Shown here in pieces: positions 1-8,591 of a stretch of 64,000 bases of DNA. The DNA comes from F1-80-MAGs062 sp046345315 (GTDB lineage Bacteria; Planctomycetota; Planctomycetia; Planctomycetales; Planctomycetaceae): the NCBI GenBank assembly GCA_046345315.1, contig JBKDKA010000262.1:58152-122151 (forward strand), written 5' to 3'. The position numbers were made by a program, and so were the translations under genes. Under the pieces are notes generated by a model. That model did no database searches, was not told where the DNA came from, and was given only the letters and a program-made list of their open reading frames with translations. Positions within the stretch are counted from its first letter, which is position 1; every line of letters starts with the position of its first letter.

Positions 1-1058
1 GCCAGCAACATGCCCTGCTCTCCGACAAACAGAACTCCGCTGCCCCATTGCGGGATCTCGCCCTTTGTCCACACGTCCGGCTTGTAGGTGCCCTGATACC
101 ACCAGAGTGTCAGTTCGGGCTGTTCTCCCATCTCCCGATATTCATAACGAACCTTCATGGATGCAGGAGCCAACTCCGGATGCGGCTTCGGGCCAAAGGC
201 TTCAATCGTGGCAGGGGCTTTCAGGCGCAGAGCCCAGAACGCAAGATCGACCCAGTGGCTTCCGAGATCGCTCATCGTACCGTTCGCAAAGTCCCACCAT
301 CGGTACCACTTCGGTCCCGGAAAATAAACACTGTGAAATGGTCTCTTCGGAGCCGGTCCGAGCCAGAGATCCCAGTCAAGACCTTCTGGAACCGGATCCT
401 CCGTTTCAGGTCGATTCTGCACAAAGACAATGTCTCCATGCTTACGAGACTCTTCCTCTGACTCATGCAAACCCCAGGCCCGATCTACCCAGACGTGACA
501 CTCCTTCACGCGGCCAATCGCTCCTGACTGGATCAGTTCGACAACGCGGCGATAATTGTCTCCCGCGTGAATCTGTGTTCCCATCTGAGTCGCCACGTTT
601 GCCTTCGCAGCCGCTTCCCGGATGATTCGAGCTTCTTCCACGTTGTACGACAGTGGCTTCTCACAGTAGACATGCTTTCCCAACTGAAGAGCCGGAAGAG
701 TTGCGAACGCGTGAGTGTGCTCGCAGGTGCTGACGACGACGGCGTCAAACTCCGCGGCATGGTCGAAGATCCGTCGAAAGTCGACTTCGGTGCGAGCTTT
801 CGGGAACTGCGCCGCAGCCTTCTGCAGATTGTTTCGATTCACATCGCACAGGGCAACGATTTCCTGACTGGCAACCGACTGAAGGTTCGATCCACCTCGT
901 CCGCCACATCCGATGACAGCGATCTTCAGTTTCTCCGGAGAGGCTTCAGAAGAAGGTGTCTGAGTCTGAGCGTAAGCTCTTCCGGTCACCATTGCTGATG
1001 CAGCAACAGCGGCGGATTTGACAAACTGTCGCCGGTCTGATCGAAAGCCACTTCCCAT
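1..1058 (-). CDS. Gfo/Idh/MocA family oxidoreductase, Tat-exported (3' end outside window)
   Basis: I translated the minus strand from the ATG at 1058; the frame stays open to the left edge, so the C-terminus is missing (352 residues visible). The N-terminus carries a twin-arginine signal (RRQFVK at about residues 9-14, then an Ala-rich hydrophobic stretch to about 30). A Rossmann NAD(P) motif follows (GCGGRGG at 50-56), then the family signature CEKP (132-135) and the planctomycete-typical WLGPAPKRPF segment near 240. A CAGGAAC Shine-Dalgarno-like sequence lies about 10 nt upstream. The family performs NAD(P)-linked redox chemistry on sugars or sugar derivatives; Tat export suggests a periplasmic enzyme that folds with its cofactor in the cytoplasm. 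It is divergent from the next gene across a 279-bp gap. The substrate is unknown. Family assignment is firm. Confidence 0.9.
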   Translation of the reverse strand, partial: MGSGFRSDRRQFVKSAAVAASAMVTGRAYAQTQTPSSEASPEKLKIAVIGCGGRGGSNLQSVASQEIVALCDVNRNNLQKAAAQFPKARTEVDFRRIFDHAAEFDAVVVSTCEHTHAFATLPALQLGKHVYCEKPLSYNVEEARIIREAAAKANVATQMGTQIHAGDNYRRVVELIQSGAIGRVKECHVWVDRAWGLHESEEESRKHGDIVFVQNRPETEDPVPEGLDWDLWLGPAPKRPFHSVYFPGPKWYRWWDFANGTMSDLGSHWVDLAFWALRLKAPATIEAFGPKPHPELAPASMKVRYEYREMGEQPELTLWWYQGTYKPDVWTKGEIPQWGSGVLFVGEQGMLL

Positions 1059-1337
1059 AATGATCTGTTCCTGAAAGAGCCTGGCGTGGATCTGATCGCA
1101 GGTAACCATCCACAATCAACGGTGAACCATCTCAGAATTCTGAGTGAACGGCCGTTGTACAGCAAGCAGGAATGCTTCAATCCGTATCAGTCGATGATCA
1201 TTCGACTTCCGTGATTCGTCGTTCCAGGATCCGGCAATTTGGTTTTATCCGAGCGATCTGAAGTCTAAGATATCGATTTTCCACTTCTCCTCGATCCGCC
1301 TGAACTTCTGCCTGCCGCCTGAACCGGAGCTTTCTGA

Positions 1338-4300
1338 ATGCGTCCTGCCCCATCTCTGATGATCGTCGGCGTTCTGTCTCATCTGCATGTGGTGACACTA
1401 CTACTCTGTTCTTTCAACGTTCACCCGGCGTCCACGGCAATCTGCGTTGCCGCAGAAGAGAACGCAGCTGCCAGCCATCAGGATCTCACATGGTTTCAGG
1501 ATCAAGCTGGACAGATCCAGCCAATTCGCACCGAAGCGGACTGGCTGGCACGGCGTCAGAGCATTCTGGAGGGCATGCAGAAGGCGATGGGGAACCTGCC
1601 GGCTGCTCAGAAGGAATCAGACTTTAACATTCAGGTCAGATCGGATGAAAAGATTCAGGGAGTTCGCCGACTGAGCCTGACGATCCGAACAGAGCCTGAC
1701 TCGGCAAAGAACAGCGATCAACTGCCGCTGGATCTCTACATTCCGGAACCGTTCGCAACTCAACTGGATCCAGCAAAACTCCTTGAAATAGATTTCACAT
1801 CCAAAGCTCCTGCGATGCTGGCACTGCATCCGACAGGGAAGCTGGGAAAACGGATTCTGGCTGGGGAAGGCGACAAGACGAATCGTCAGTATGGTCTTGA
1901 GCTCGCACGTCGCGGCTACATCACCGTGTGTCCGGACTATCCATCATTCGGCGATTACACGTACGACTTTTCGACTGACCGATACGATTCCGGAACGATG
2001 AAAGGGATCGTCAATCATCGTCGGTGCGTGGACCTTCTTTCGGCCCTTCGCTGCGTCGATGCATCCCGAATCGGTGTCATCGGCCATTCGCTGGGCGGCC
2101 ACAATTCCATGTTCGCCGCTGTGTTCGATGAACGTCTGAAGATTGTTGTCTCCAGTTGCGGATGGACGCCCTTCACCGATTATTACAAAGGCAACATCCA
2201 GGGGTGGACCGGTGATGTTTACATGCCACGACTGAAGACTGAATACAATCTGGATCCGCAGAAGGTGCCGTTTGATTTCCAGGAGGTTGTGGCGGCCATT
2301 GCTCCGCGGACCTTCGTCTCCATTTCGCCTCTTCATGATGCGAATTTCGATGTCGAGGGTGTCCGAAAGGCAATCCCGCGAGCTCAACAGATCTACTCTC
2401 TTCTGAATGCAAAGAACGAACTGATCCTTGCAACTCCGGACTGTGAACACGACTTTCCTGCGGACATGCGTCAGAAAGCGTATCGAGAAATTGACCGTGT
2501 GCTGAAACATCAGCCGGCATCTGAGCCTGAACCAGACTATTCGGGTGAACTGCCGCGAATCGCTCCTCATGAGCCGACCGATGCGATGAAGACGTTTCAG
2601 ATCGCTCCCGGATTTGAACTTCAGCAGGCGGCGACAGAACCAAACGTTGTTGACCCAGTTGCGATGGCGTTTGACGAGAATGGTCTGCTGTACGTTGTGG
2701 AAATGCGTGACTATTCCGAGCAGGCCGAGGAGAAACTGGGGCGGATTCGAGTGCTTGAGGATGCGAACAATGACGGCGTCTTTGAAGACAGCCGAATCTT
2801 TGTCGATCAATTGTCCTGGCCAACAGCGGTCACCTGCTTTGACGGAGGCATCTTTGTCGGAGCTGCTCCACATATCTTCTATCTGAAGGACACCGACGGC
2901 GACCGAAAAGCAGACATCAATCAGCTGGTTTTCACAGGCTTTGGCCGCAACAACGTTCAGGGCCTCGTGAACTGCCTTCACTGGGGACCGGACAATCGAA
3001 TCTACGGGCAGACAAGTTCTTCCGGAGGAACGATTCAGACGGTTCCGCACCCGGATCGCCCGGTCGTGGAACTGCGACAGAGAGACTTCTCGTTCAATCC
3101 GCGAACTCTGGAGCTGCGTCCGGAAAGCGGCGGTGCTCAGCATGGCATGTGCTTCGATGACTGGGGCAATCGTTACGTCTGCTCCAACAGCGACCATGCT
3201 CAGGCCATCGTCTACAACGACCGTTATCTCAATCGGAATCCGCAGGTGTCAGCCGCTCCGCCAAGAATCAGCATCGCGGACGACGGCGGTCAGGCTCCGG
3301 TATTCCGAATCAGTCCCGTCGAACCCTGGAGAATTGTGAGAACTCGACTGAGAGCTTCCGGTGTCGTTCCCGGCATCGTTGAAGGCGGCGGAAAGCCAGC
3401 CGGTTATTTCACCGGTTCAACCGGGATCAATGTCTATCGCGGTGATGCCTGGCCTAATGAAATGAAGGGCCTGCTGATCATGGCAGACGTTGGAAGCAAC
3501 ATCGTTCACCGCAAGAAATCCGTCCCCAATGGTGTGGGATGGACCGCGTCGCGCATCGACCCCGGCACGGAGTTTGTCGCCTCCAGCGATATCTGGTTCC
3601 GGCCCGTTCAGTTCGCCAACGCGCCCGATGGCTGTCTCTACATTCTGGACATGTATCGGGAAGTGATCGAGCATCCAGCCAGTCTGCCGCCGGAAATCAA
3701 ACAGCATCTGGATCTGACGAGTGGTCGTGACCGCGGTCGGCTCTATCGAATCTGTCCTTCCGGATGGAAATCATGGCGAACCGCGTCGCTCGGAAAACTG
3801 TCCACACCTCGACTGGTGGCCACGCTCGAGCACCCGAATGGCTGGCATCGCGACACAGCGTCACGGCTCATCTATGAACGTCAGGATCCCGCCGCAGCGC
3901 CACTCCTGAACGTGCTTGTCAGCTCCGGAACATCCGAAGCAAAGACTCACTCCCTGAATGCACTGAACACACTGATCGTCGACGGCAAATCAGCACTCAC
4001 GTCTGAGACCGTTCTGAAAGGCATTCGAGATTCGCACCCTCGTGTTCGAGAAACGGCGGCGCGACTGGCTGAACAGTTTGGTGATTCAGCGGAGATTGCT
4101 GACGGTCTGGCATCACTTGCCGACGACGAAGACGCTCGCGTCCGGCTGCAGGTCGCATTCAGTCTCGGAAGCGTTTCACCGGAAAAGCGAATCGCTCCGC
4201 TGCTTCGTCTGATCGTTCGCGATGGTGCCGACCGATGGATCCGAACTGCAGTTCTCACGTCACTGCAGACCGAAACCTTCGCGGCACTTCAGACGTTGTC

Positions 4301-5405
4301 GAAAGATACGGCATCGGTCAGTACGCCGGCAGTGAGGTCTTCACTTCCGGAACTTGCCGAGCTGGCCACACGTCAGTCACCGCCCGAAGAACTCGACAAA
4401 ATCGCCGCCACCATTGCCGGTCTTTCCGGGGATCGCGTACTTCAGCTGGAACTGGTCAACCGCGTCTTTCGTGGCCGACCGGAGACAAGATCCAACGCTG
4501 CATTTCAGCAGTTGTCGAAATCAATGATCGAAGAATCCCGGATCACGGCTGAGAAAGCCGACTCCGACATCAACGAACGCATTGCTGCAGTTCGAGCACT
4601 GTCGTTGTCGGATGCATCCAGTGAATCCGAAAGACTCTTCGGACTCCTCAACGCAATCACACCACCGGAAGTTCAGCTGGCAGCAATTGATGTGCTGGCG
4701 AGCTTCTCGGATCGTTCGATCGCTGAACAGCTGATTGAGCGATACAGTGAACTTAGTCCAAAACTGATGGAACGAACCCGCGACGTCATGCTCAACCGCA
4801 CGGAATGGGCTGTCGACTTTCTGACCGCCATTACAACAGGTCGCATACCAGTCAACGCAGTCTCGGGAGCGGACCTGCAGCGACTTGCCGGACATCCGGA
4901 TGCCACTCTGAAGGAAAAAGCAGCAACGCTTCTGAAGGCGATGGGAACATCGTCTCGTGATGAAGTCATCAAACGCTATCTGCCGGTCCTGAGCATGGTC
5001 GGTAATCCTCAGCGGGGCGCCGTCGTATTCAAACAGCAGTGCTCTGTGTGCCATCAGCTCGGCGGTATGGGACACCAGGTCGGCCCGAATCTTGCAACTG
5101 TGACAGCACGAGGCGCCGAAACGCTGCTGGTCAATCTGCTCGATCCGAATCGTGAAGTGAACCCGGCATGGCGAGATTATATCGCTCTAACCACGGCCGG
5201 AACGACTCACAATGGTGTGATCATTTCCGAGTCATCAACGAGCATCACACTGCGGCGAGCGGAAGCAAAAGAAGACTCGCTACTGCGATCTGATCTCGAA
5301 ACAGTCCGGGATACGGGAAAATCACTCATGCCGGAAGGGCTGGAGAAGAACATCGATCCGCAGGCGATGGCGGATCTGATCTCATGGCTTCTGGAACAGA
5401 AGTAG
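1338..5405 (+). CDS. Secreted fusion: alpha/beta hydrolase + PVC membrane-bound dehydrogenase beta-propeller + HEAT repeats + haem-c domain
   Basis: This is a 1355-residue protein whose ATG has GGAG 9-10 nt upstream. A signal peptide covers about residues 1-35. Residues about 60-390 form an alpha/beta hydrolase with nucleophile elbow GHSLGG (249-254, Ser251), a downstream aspartate region (SPLHDANF) and a histidine (CEHDFP), like acetylxylan esterase or dienelactone hydrolases. From about 418 the sequence matches the planctomycete/Verrucomicrobia 'membrane-bound dehydrogenase' beta-propeller (PGFELQQAATEP, YVVEMRDY). HEAT repeats follow (about 830-1200), then the haem-c motif CSVCH (1235-1239) with a typical C-terminal tail. 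The propeller-HEAT-haem part is common in this phylum; the N-terminal hydrolase is the extra element. The likely role is periplasmic esterase plus dehydrogenase action on a carbohydrate-derived substrate, which is inferred. Confidence 0.88.
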   Translation: MRPAPSLMIVGVLSHLHVVTLLLCSFNVHPASTAICVAAEENAAASHQDLTWFQDQAGQIQPIRTEADWLARRQSILEGMQKAMGNLPAAQKESDFNIQVRSDEKIQGVRRLSLTIRTEPDSAKNSDQLPLDLYIPEPFATQLDPAKLLEIDFTSKAPAMLALHPTGKLGKRILAGEGDKTNRQYGLELARRGYITVCPDYPSFGDYTYDFSTDRYDSGTMKGIVNHRRCVDLLSALRCVDASRIGVIGHSLGGHNSMFAAVFDERLKIVVSSCGWTPFTDYYKGNIQGWTGDVYMPRLKTEYNLDPQKVPFDFQEVVAAIAPRTFVSISPLHDANFDVEGVRKAIPRAQQIYSLLNAKNELILATPDCEHDFPADMRQKAYREIDRVLKHQPASEPEPDYSGELPRIAPHEPTDAMKTFQIAPGFELQQAATEPNVVDPVAMAFDENGLLYVVEMRDYSEQAEEKLGRIRVLEDANNDGVFEDSRIFVDQLSWPTAVTCFDGGIFVGAAPHIFYLKDTDGDRKADINQLVFTGFGRNNVQGLVNCLHWGPDNRIYGQTSSSGGTIQTVPHPDRPVVELRQRDFSFNPRTLELRPESGGAQHGMCFDDWGNRYVCSNSDHAQAIVYNDRYLNRNPQVSAAPPRISIADDGGQAPVFRISPVEPWRIVRTRLRASGVVPGIVEGGGKPAGYFTGSTGINVYRGDAWPNEMKGLLIMADVGSNIVHRKKSVPNGVGWTASRIDPGTEFVASSDIWFRPVQFANAPDGCLYILDMYREVIEHPASLPPEIKQHLDLTSGRDRGRLYRICPSGWKSWRTASLGKLSTPRLVATLEHPNGWHRDTASRLIYERQDPAAAPLLNVLVSSGTSEAKTHSLNALNTLIVDGKSALTSETVLKGIRDSHPRVRETAARLAEQFGDSAEIADGLASLADDEDARVRLQVAFSLGSVSPEKRIAPLLRLIVRDGADRWIRTAVLTSLQTETFAALQTLSKDTASVSTPAVRSSLPELAELATRQSPPEELDKIAATIAGLSGDRVLQLELVNRVFRGRPETRSNAAFQQLSKSMIEESRITAEKADSDINERIAAVRALSLSDASSESERLFGLLNAITPPEVQLAAIDVLASFSDRSIAEQLIERYSELSPKLMERTRDVMLNRTEWAVDFLTAITTGRIPVNAVSGADLQRLAGHPDATLKEKAATLLKAMGTSSRDEVIKRYLPVLSMVGNPQRGAVVFKQQCSVCHQLGGMGHQVGPNLATVTARGAETLLVNLLDPNREVNPAWRDYIALTTAGTTHNGVIISESSTSITLRRAEAKEDSLLRSDLETVRDTGKSLMPEGLEKNIDPQAMADLISWLLEQK

Positions 5406-5428
5406 AATTTCGGGATCGCAAGGGATTA

Positions 5429-5519
5429 CAGGTGGTTTCAAAACCGGGACTGGCTCCCGACGGACGCAGTGTTTTCCTGAAACTTCTGCAGCTGCCAGGA
5501 TGCCCGTCCCGATATTGAA
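5429..5519. repeat. Palindromic intergenic repeat family 1, copy 1
   Basis: The left arm reads ACAGGTGGTTTCAAAACCGG followed by GACTGGCTCCCGACGG; the right arm ends GCCCGTCCCGATATTGAA. The outer arms are imperfectly complementary and can form a long hairpin. Three further copies lie at 6046-6140, 6500-6590 and 11693-11782. This copy follows the haem-c fusion gene and supplies a spurious upstream ATG (5520) for the OsmC gene. Confidence 0.8.
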
Positions 5520-5552
5520 ATGCGATCTGGATTCTCAGGAATACCACCGGCA

Positions 5553-5996
5553 ATGACAGACTCGATGCGACAAGTCACTGTTCGTTCGAAGGAAACTCCC
5601 TACGGACAGTCCATTGAGGCGCGGCAACACAGGCTGACGGCAGACGAACCGGTCTCGCTTGGTGGCCAGGACACAGGTCCGGATCCTTATGAGCTTCTGT
5701 TATCTGCGCTGGGTGCCTGCACCTCAATGACAGTTCAGATGTACGCTCGAAGAAAGGGATGGCCCCTGAAGGCGGTGCACGTATCCCTCAGACACGAAAA
5801 AGTGACTGCTCCCCCGGATGAAACAAATCCGGCACAAAACAGACTGCTGGATCGAATTGAGAAAACACTGACTCTCGAAGGCGATCTCAGTGATGAGCAG
5901 CGACAACGCCTGCGAGAGATCGCGGATCGCTGTCCCGTTCACCAGTCTCTTGCAACCGGCATTCGGTCAGAAACGCTGCTCAGCAGTTCGAACTGA
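5553..5996 (+). CDS. OsmC/Ohr family peroxide-reducing protein
   Basis: Starting from MTDSMRQVTV the protein has 147 residues. The two conserved redox cysteines of the OsmC/Ohr fold are present: GACTSMT in the middle and RCPVHQS near the C-terminus, with the ALGACTSMTVQMYARRKGWPL signature between. The family are thiol peroxidases that reduce organic hydroperoxides with lipoyl- or dithiol-type reductants in the cytoplasm. I chose the ATG at 5553 because the earlier in-frame ATG at 5520 lies in the repeat and would add a non-conserved leader; an AGGA sits about 12 nt upstream. The stop codon lies inside the loop of a strong terminator. Whether it is OsmC or YhfA subgroup is not resolved. Confidence 0.88.
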   Translation: MTDSMRQVTVRSKETPYGQSIEARQHRLTADEPVSLGGQDTGPDPYELLLSALGACTSMTVQMYARRKGWPLKAVHVSLRHEKVTAPPDETNPAQNRLLDRIEKTLTLEGDLSDEQRQRLREIADRCPVHQSLATGIRSETLLSSSN

Positions 5997-6016
5997 GCTG
6001 CTGAGCAGCATTTTTT
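5975..6016 (+). terminator. Rho-independent terminator of the OsmC gene, overlapping its stop codon
   Basis: A perfect 12-bp stem (GCTGCTCAGCAG at 5975-5986 with CTGCTGAGCAGC at 5998-6009) has an 11-nt loop and is followed by ATTTTTT. The OsmC stop codon TGA (5994-5996) sits inside the loop. Confidence 0.88.
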
Positions 6017-6045
6017 AAATCAAGGTCGTTGACGAGGGACCTTCA

Positions 6046-6140
6046 CTACAGGTGTTTTCAAAACCGGGACTGGCTCCCGACGGGCGCGGTTTCTTTTCTG
6101 CGAATTCAGCAACAGCAAGGGTGCCTGTCCCGGTTTTGAA
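6046..6140. repeat. Palindromic intergenic repeat family 1, copy 2 (most symmetric)
   Basis: The outer arms TTCAAAACCGGGAC (from 6057) and GTCCCGGTTTTGAA (ending 6140) are perfectly complementary over 14 bp. The adjacent inner arms (GGCTCCC and GGGTGCC) are near-complementary. This is the best-preserved member of the family in the window. Confidence 0.85.
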
Positions 6141-6499
6141 TCGCGCTCCAGCTATTCTGTCTCGGAGTCAGACCGCCTGAAGGAAATCTGCGGGAAGGTT
6201 GCCTCTTTGCAACGTCTGCTCTGTGAGAACTCAACAGTCGTATCGACTGCGACATTCGGTGGGGTTGTCCCTGCAGTGACGAATGTCCTCAGGATCTGCG
6301 AAATCGCATCTGTTCCGGTCGCACCGGATGGTGCCGAACGGCAACAAAATGAGCACGATCGTCACAGAGCCCTCGATCACCTTCGATCCGCCCTGCCGGG
6401 TTTTCGGATTCACCGTACTGACAGAAATCACGTGTTAACCTTCAGAATGCCATCGAGCTCCCGGAAGGTTTTCAACCGAATCGGCTCCAACTCGGTCTC
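6141..6499. other. Intergenic stretch without a recognisable gene
   Basis: These 359 bases lie between repeat copies 2 and 3. A short open frame on the plus strand (6207-6536) has no family resemblance and runs into the repeat, so I do not call it. No tRNA, riboswitch or convincing promoter was seen. Confidence 0.5.
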
Positions 6500-6590
6500 T
6501 ACAGGTGGTTTCAAAGCCGGGACTGGCTCCCGATGAACGCGATTTGTTCCAGCAAGTTCAGCAACGACAAGGGTGCCTGTCCCGGAAATG
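6500..6590. repeat. Palindromic intergenic repeat family 1, copy 3
   Basis: It begins ACAGGTGGTTTCAAAGCCGG and ends with GGGTGCCTGTCCCGGAA. The 3' outer arm is shortened compared with copy 2. It lies directly upstream of the methyltransferase and supplies the false early start at 6573. Confidence 0.8.
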
Positions 6591-6629
6591 CGATCCAAGG
6601 CAGTTACCCCTCAAAGAGAGTTCTCAATT

Positions 6630-7355
6630 ATGGATCCCAGTCATCTGCAGGAACTGGTTGCACTCGAAGACAACTACTGGTGGCATATCGCCAAACGTCA
6701 GCTGGTCACATCACTGCTGACTCGTTTCTGCCCGCCCCCCGGACAACTGGTTGAAGGCGGAATCGGTTCGGGAAGAAACCTCGTCGAATTCTCCGGGATG
6801 GGTTATGACGTCACGGGTTACGACCTGATGCCGGAAGCCGTGGCTCACGTTCGAGACCGTGGCATCGAGGACGTCCGCGTGCATGACCTCGGAGAACCAT
6901 GGCCACTGGATGCTTCGTCCGTCAGAGCCGTTGTCCTGCTGGACGTCCTGGAACATGTGGAATCACCGATCACCGTGCTGCAGCATGTTCACAGAGTTCT
7001 CTCTGATGATGGGGCCGTGATCATCACTGTACCGGCACACCCATGGCTCTACAGCCGATGGGATGAGCAGCTCGGTCACTTCCGACGTTATACAACCCGT
7101 GAGCTTCGTCGGCAGGCCGCCGAATCCGGTTTTCGCGTGCAGTGGCTGAATTACTGGAACAGCTTCACGCTGCCGGCTGCAGTTGCTGTTCGAAGCTGGG
7201 AGAAGCTGTTTCCTGTTCGGAGCCAGCCGGACTTCCCTGCAGTCTCACCGTTTACAAATCGTGCGCTTCTCAAAGCCGCATCCGCTGAAAGATGGTGTCT
7301 GGAACATTTCGGACTGCCAGGCGGACTGTCACTCGTCGGAGTCCTCCGCAAATGA
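6630..7355 (+). CDS. Class I SAM-dependent methyltransferase (UbiE/Coq5-like fold)
   Basis: The protein has 241 residues. Motif I is visible as VEGGIGSGRNLVEF, followed by an acidic residue at the end of strand 2 (VTGYDLMPEA), then motif post-I/II VVLLDVLEHVESP and VLSDDGAVIITVPAHPWLYS. The ending LGHFRRYTTREL is typical of methyltransferases found beside glycosyltransferases in polysaccharide clusters. The ATG at 6630 was chosen because the upstream ATG (6573) sits in repeat DNA; an AAAGAGAG lies nearby as a weak ribosome-binding site. The last bases overlap the next gene (ATGA), so the two are translationally coupled. The substrate is unknown; the context suggests a sugar or lipid-linked intermediate. 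Confidence 0.85.
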   Translation: MDPSHLQELVALEDNYWWHIAKRQLVTSLLTRFCPPPGQLVEGGIGSGRNLVEFSGMGYDVTGYDLMPEAVAHVRDRGIEDVRVHDLGEPWPLDASSVRAVVLLDVLEHVESPITVLQHVHRVLSDDGAVIITVPAHPWLYSRWDEQLGHFRRYTTRELRRQAAESGFRVQWLNYWNSFTLPAAVAVRSWEKLFPVRSQPDFPAVSPFTNRALLKAASAERWCLEHFGLPGGLSLVGVLRK

Positions 7356-8473
7356 ACACCCCCTGTCAGCGACTGGTTCGAGACCGAAGAACATCACGGA
7401 TCTCGGTCGTACTGCCGGTCTTCAATGAAGCGGCGATTCTGCGAGAACTGACGAGCCAGCTTCAGTCCACACTGAATTACCAGACGACGGACTACGAAAT
7501 CATCTACGTGAACGATGGGTCTTCGGACGGCAGTCGTGAACTGCTGAACGAACTGTCACACGCGGACGAACGGATTATTGTCGTCCATCTGGCAAGAAAT
7601 TTCGGACATCAGCCAGCAGTTCACGCGGGACTACAGACCGCATCGGGCGATGCGGTCATTCTGATGGATTCGGATCTTCAGGATGATCCAAAGGCGATCC
7701 CCGCCTTTCTGGACGCATGGGAGCACGGATTCGACGTTGTCTATGCTCGTCGGTTCAACCGAAAGGAATCCCTTCCGAAACGCATCCTGTTTCACAGTTT
7801 CTATCGCATCCTGAATTCCATCGCATCGATTGCCATCCCGGAAGATGCAGGCAATTTCGGACTGATGGATCGACGAGCCGTTGACGTTCTGAACCAGCTT
7901 CCGGAAAACGATCGATATTTTCCCGGACTTCGCAGCTGGGTTGGTTTTCGCCAGACGGGTGTGGATGTCGAAAGAGCCGCACGTCACGACGGAACCCCGC
8001 GTGTTTCCATGCACGGACTGTTTCGACTCGCGAAGACCGCCATCTTTTCGTTCTCCACATTCCCGCTGACATTCTTTTTCGTAATTGCAGTGATCTCCGC
8101 TGCCGTCTGCATGGCAACGTGCAGCTTTGCTCTGTTCCACAAACTTCTGACCGGGCTCGCGATTCCTGGCTGGGCCTCCATCATCGGAACCGCATCATTC
8201 TTCGGATCTCTGAACGCCCTCGGAATCAGCATTCTGGGTGAGTACGTGGTTCGGATTTACGACCAGGTGCGAGGCCGTCCGGTCTATGTTGCTGAAACAC
8301 TTCAGAACGGTAGAGGCGTTCAAAAACGTACGTTCAGTACTGCGGAACGTTCAGCAATCTCCACAGAAGAGTCCATTCGTGAACTTCTGGAATCTATTCA
8401 TCGAGATTCACACGTTCTTTCAGGTCTGAATCTGGAATCCGGGGTATCAAACCGAGAAACTGTCAACAGTTGA
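7352..8473 (+). CDS. Family 2 glycosyltransferase, polyprenyl-phosphate hexose synthase type (DPM1/ArnC/GtrB-like)
   Basis: The protein has 373 residues from the ATG that overlaps the methyltransferase stop by 4 nt. The GT-A domain contains VVLPVFNEAAIL, IIYVNDGSSDGS and the metal-binding VILMDSDLQDDP. The RYFPGLRSWVGFRQ region is typical of the GtrB/DPM1 group. Two C-terminal membrane helices (about 235-260 and 270-295 of the protein) anchor it, followed by a charged cytoplasmic tail. The family transfers a sugar from a nucleotide sugar to undecaprenyl or dolichyl phosphate at the inner membrane. With the methyltransferase before it and ugd after it, the gene belongs to a surface glycan module. 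Confidence 0.9.
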   Translation: MNTPCQRLVRDRRTSRISVVLPVFNEAAILRELTSQLQSTLNYQTTDYEIIYVNDGSSDGSRELLNELSHADERIIVVHLARNFGHQPAVHAGLQTASGDAVILMDSDLQDDPKAIPAFLDAWEHGFDVVYARRFNRKESLPKRILFHSFYRILNSIASIAIPEDAGNFGLMDRRAVDVLNQLPENDRYFPGLRSWVGFRQTGVDVERAARHDGTPRVSMHGLFRLAKTAIFSFSTFPLTFFFVIAVISAAVCMATCSFALFHKLLTGLAIPGWASIIGTASFFGSLNALGISILGEYVVRIYDQVRGRPVYVAETLQNGRGVQKRTFSTAERSAISTEESIRELLESIHRDSHVLSGLNLESGVSNRETVNS

Positions 8474-8591
8474 AACCTGGCCGATTGTGGATCGCCGATG
8501 GTAGTTTGAAGACGACAGTCGGTTCTCTGACAACTGATATTCTGCATTCAACGAGTGCCCCGCTCGCCGGGAACTTCAGTGAGAAAATGAA

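Noticed and set aside
1944..3197. Minus-strand open frame of 417 codons
   Set aside because: It lies fully inside the hydrolase-dehydrogenase gene on the opposite strand, has no domain resemblance and reflects codon bias.
6207..6536. Possible small gene before the methyltransferase
   Set aside because: It has no similarity to a known family, no ribosome-binding site, and it runs into the palindromic repeat.
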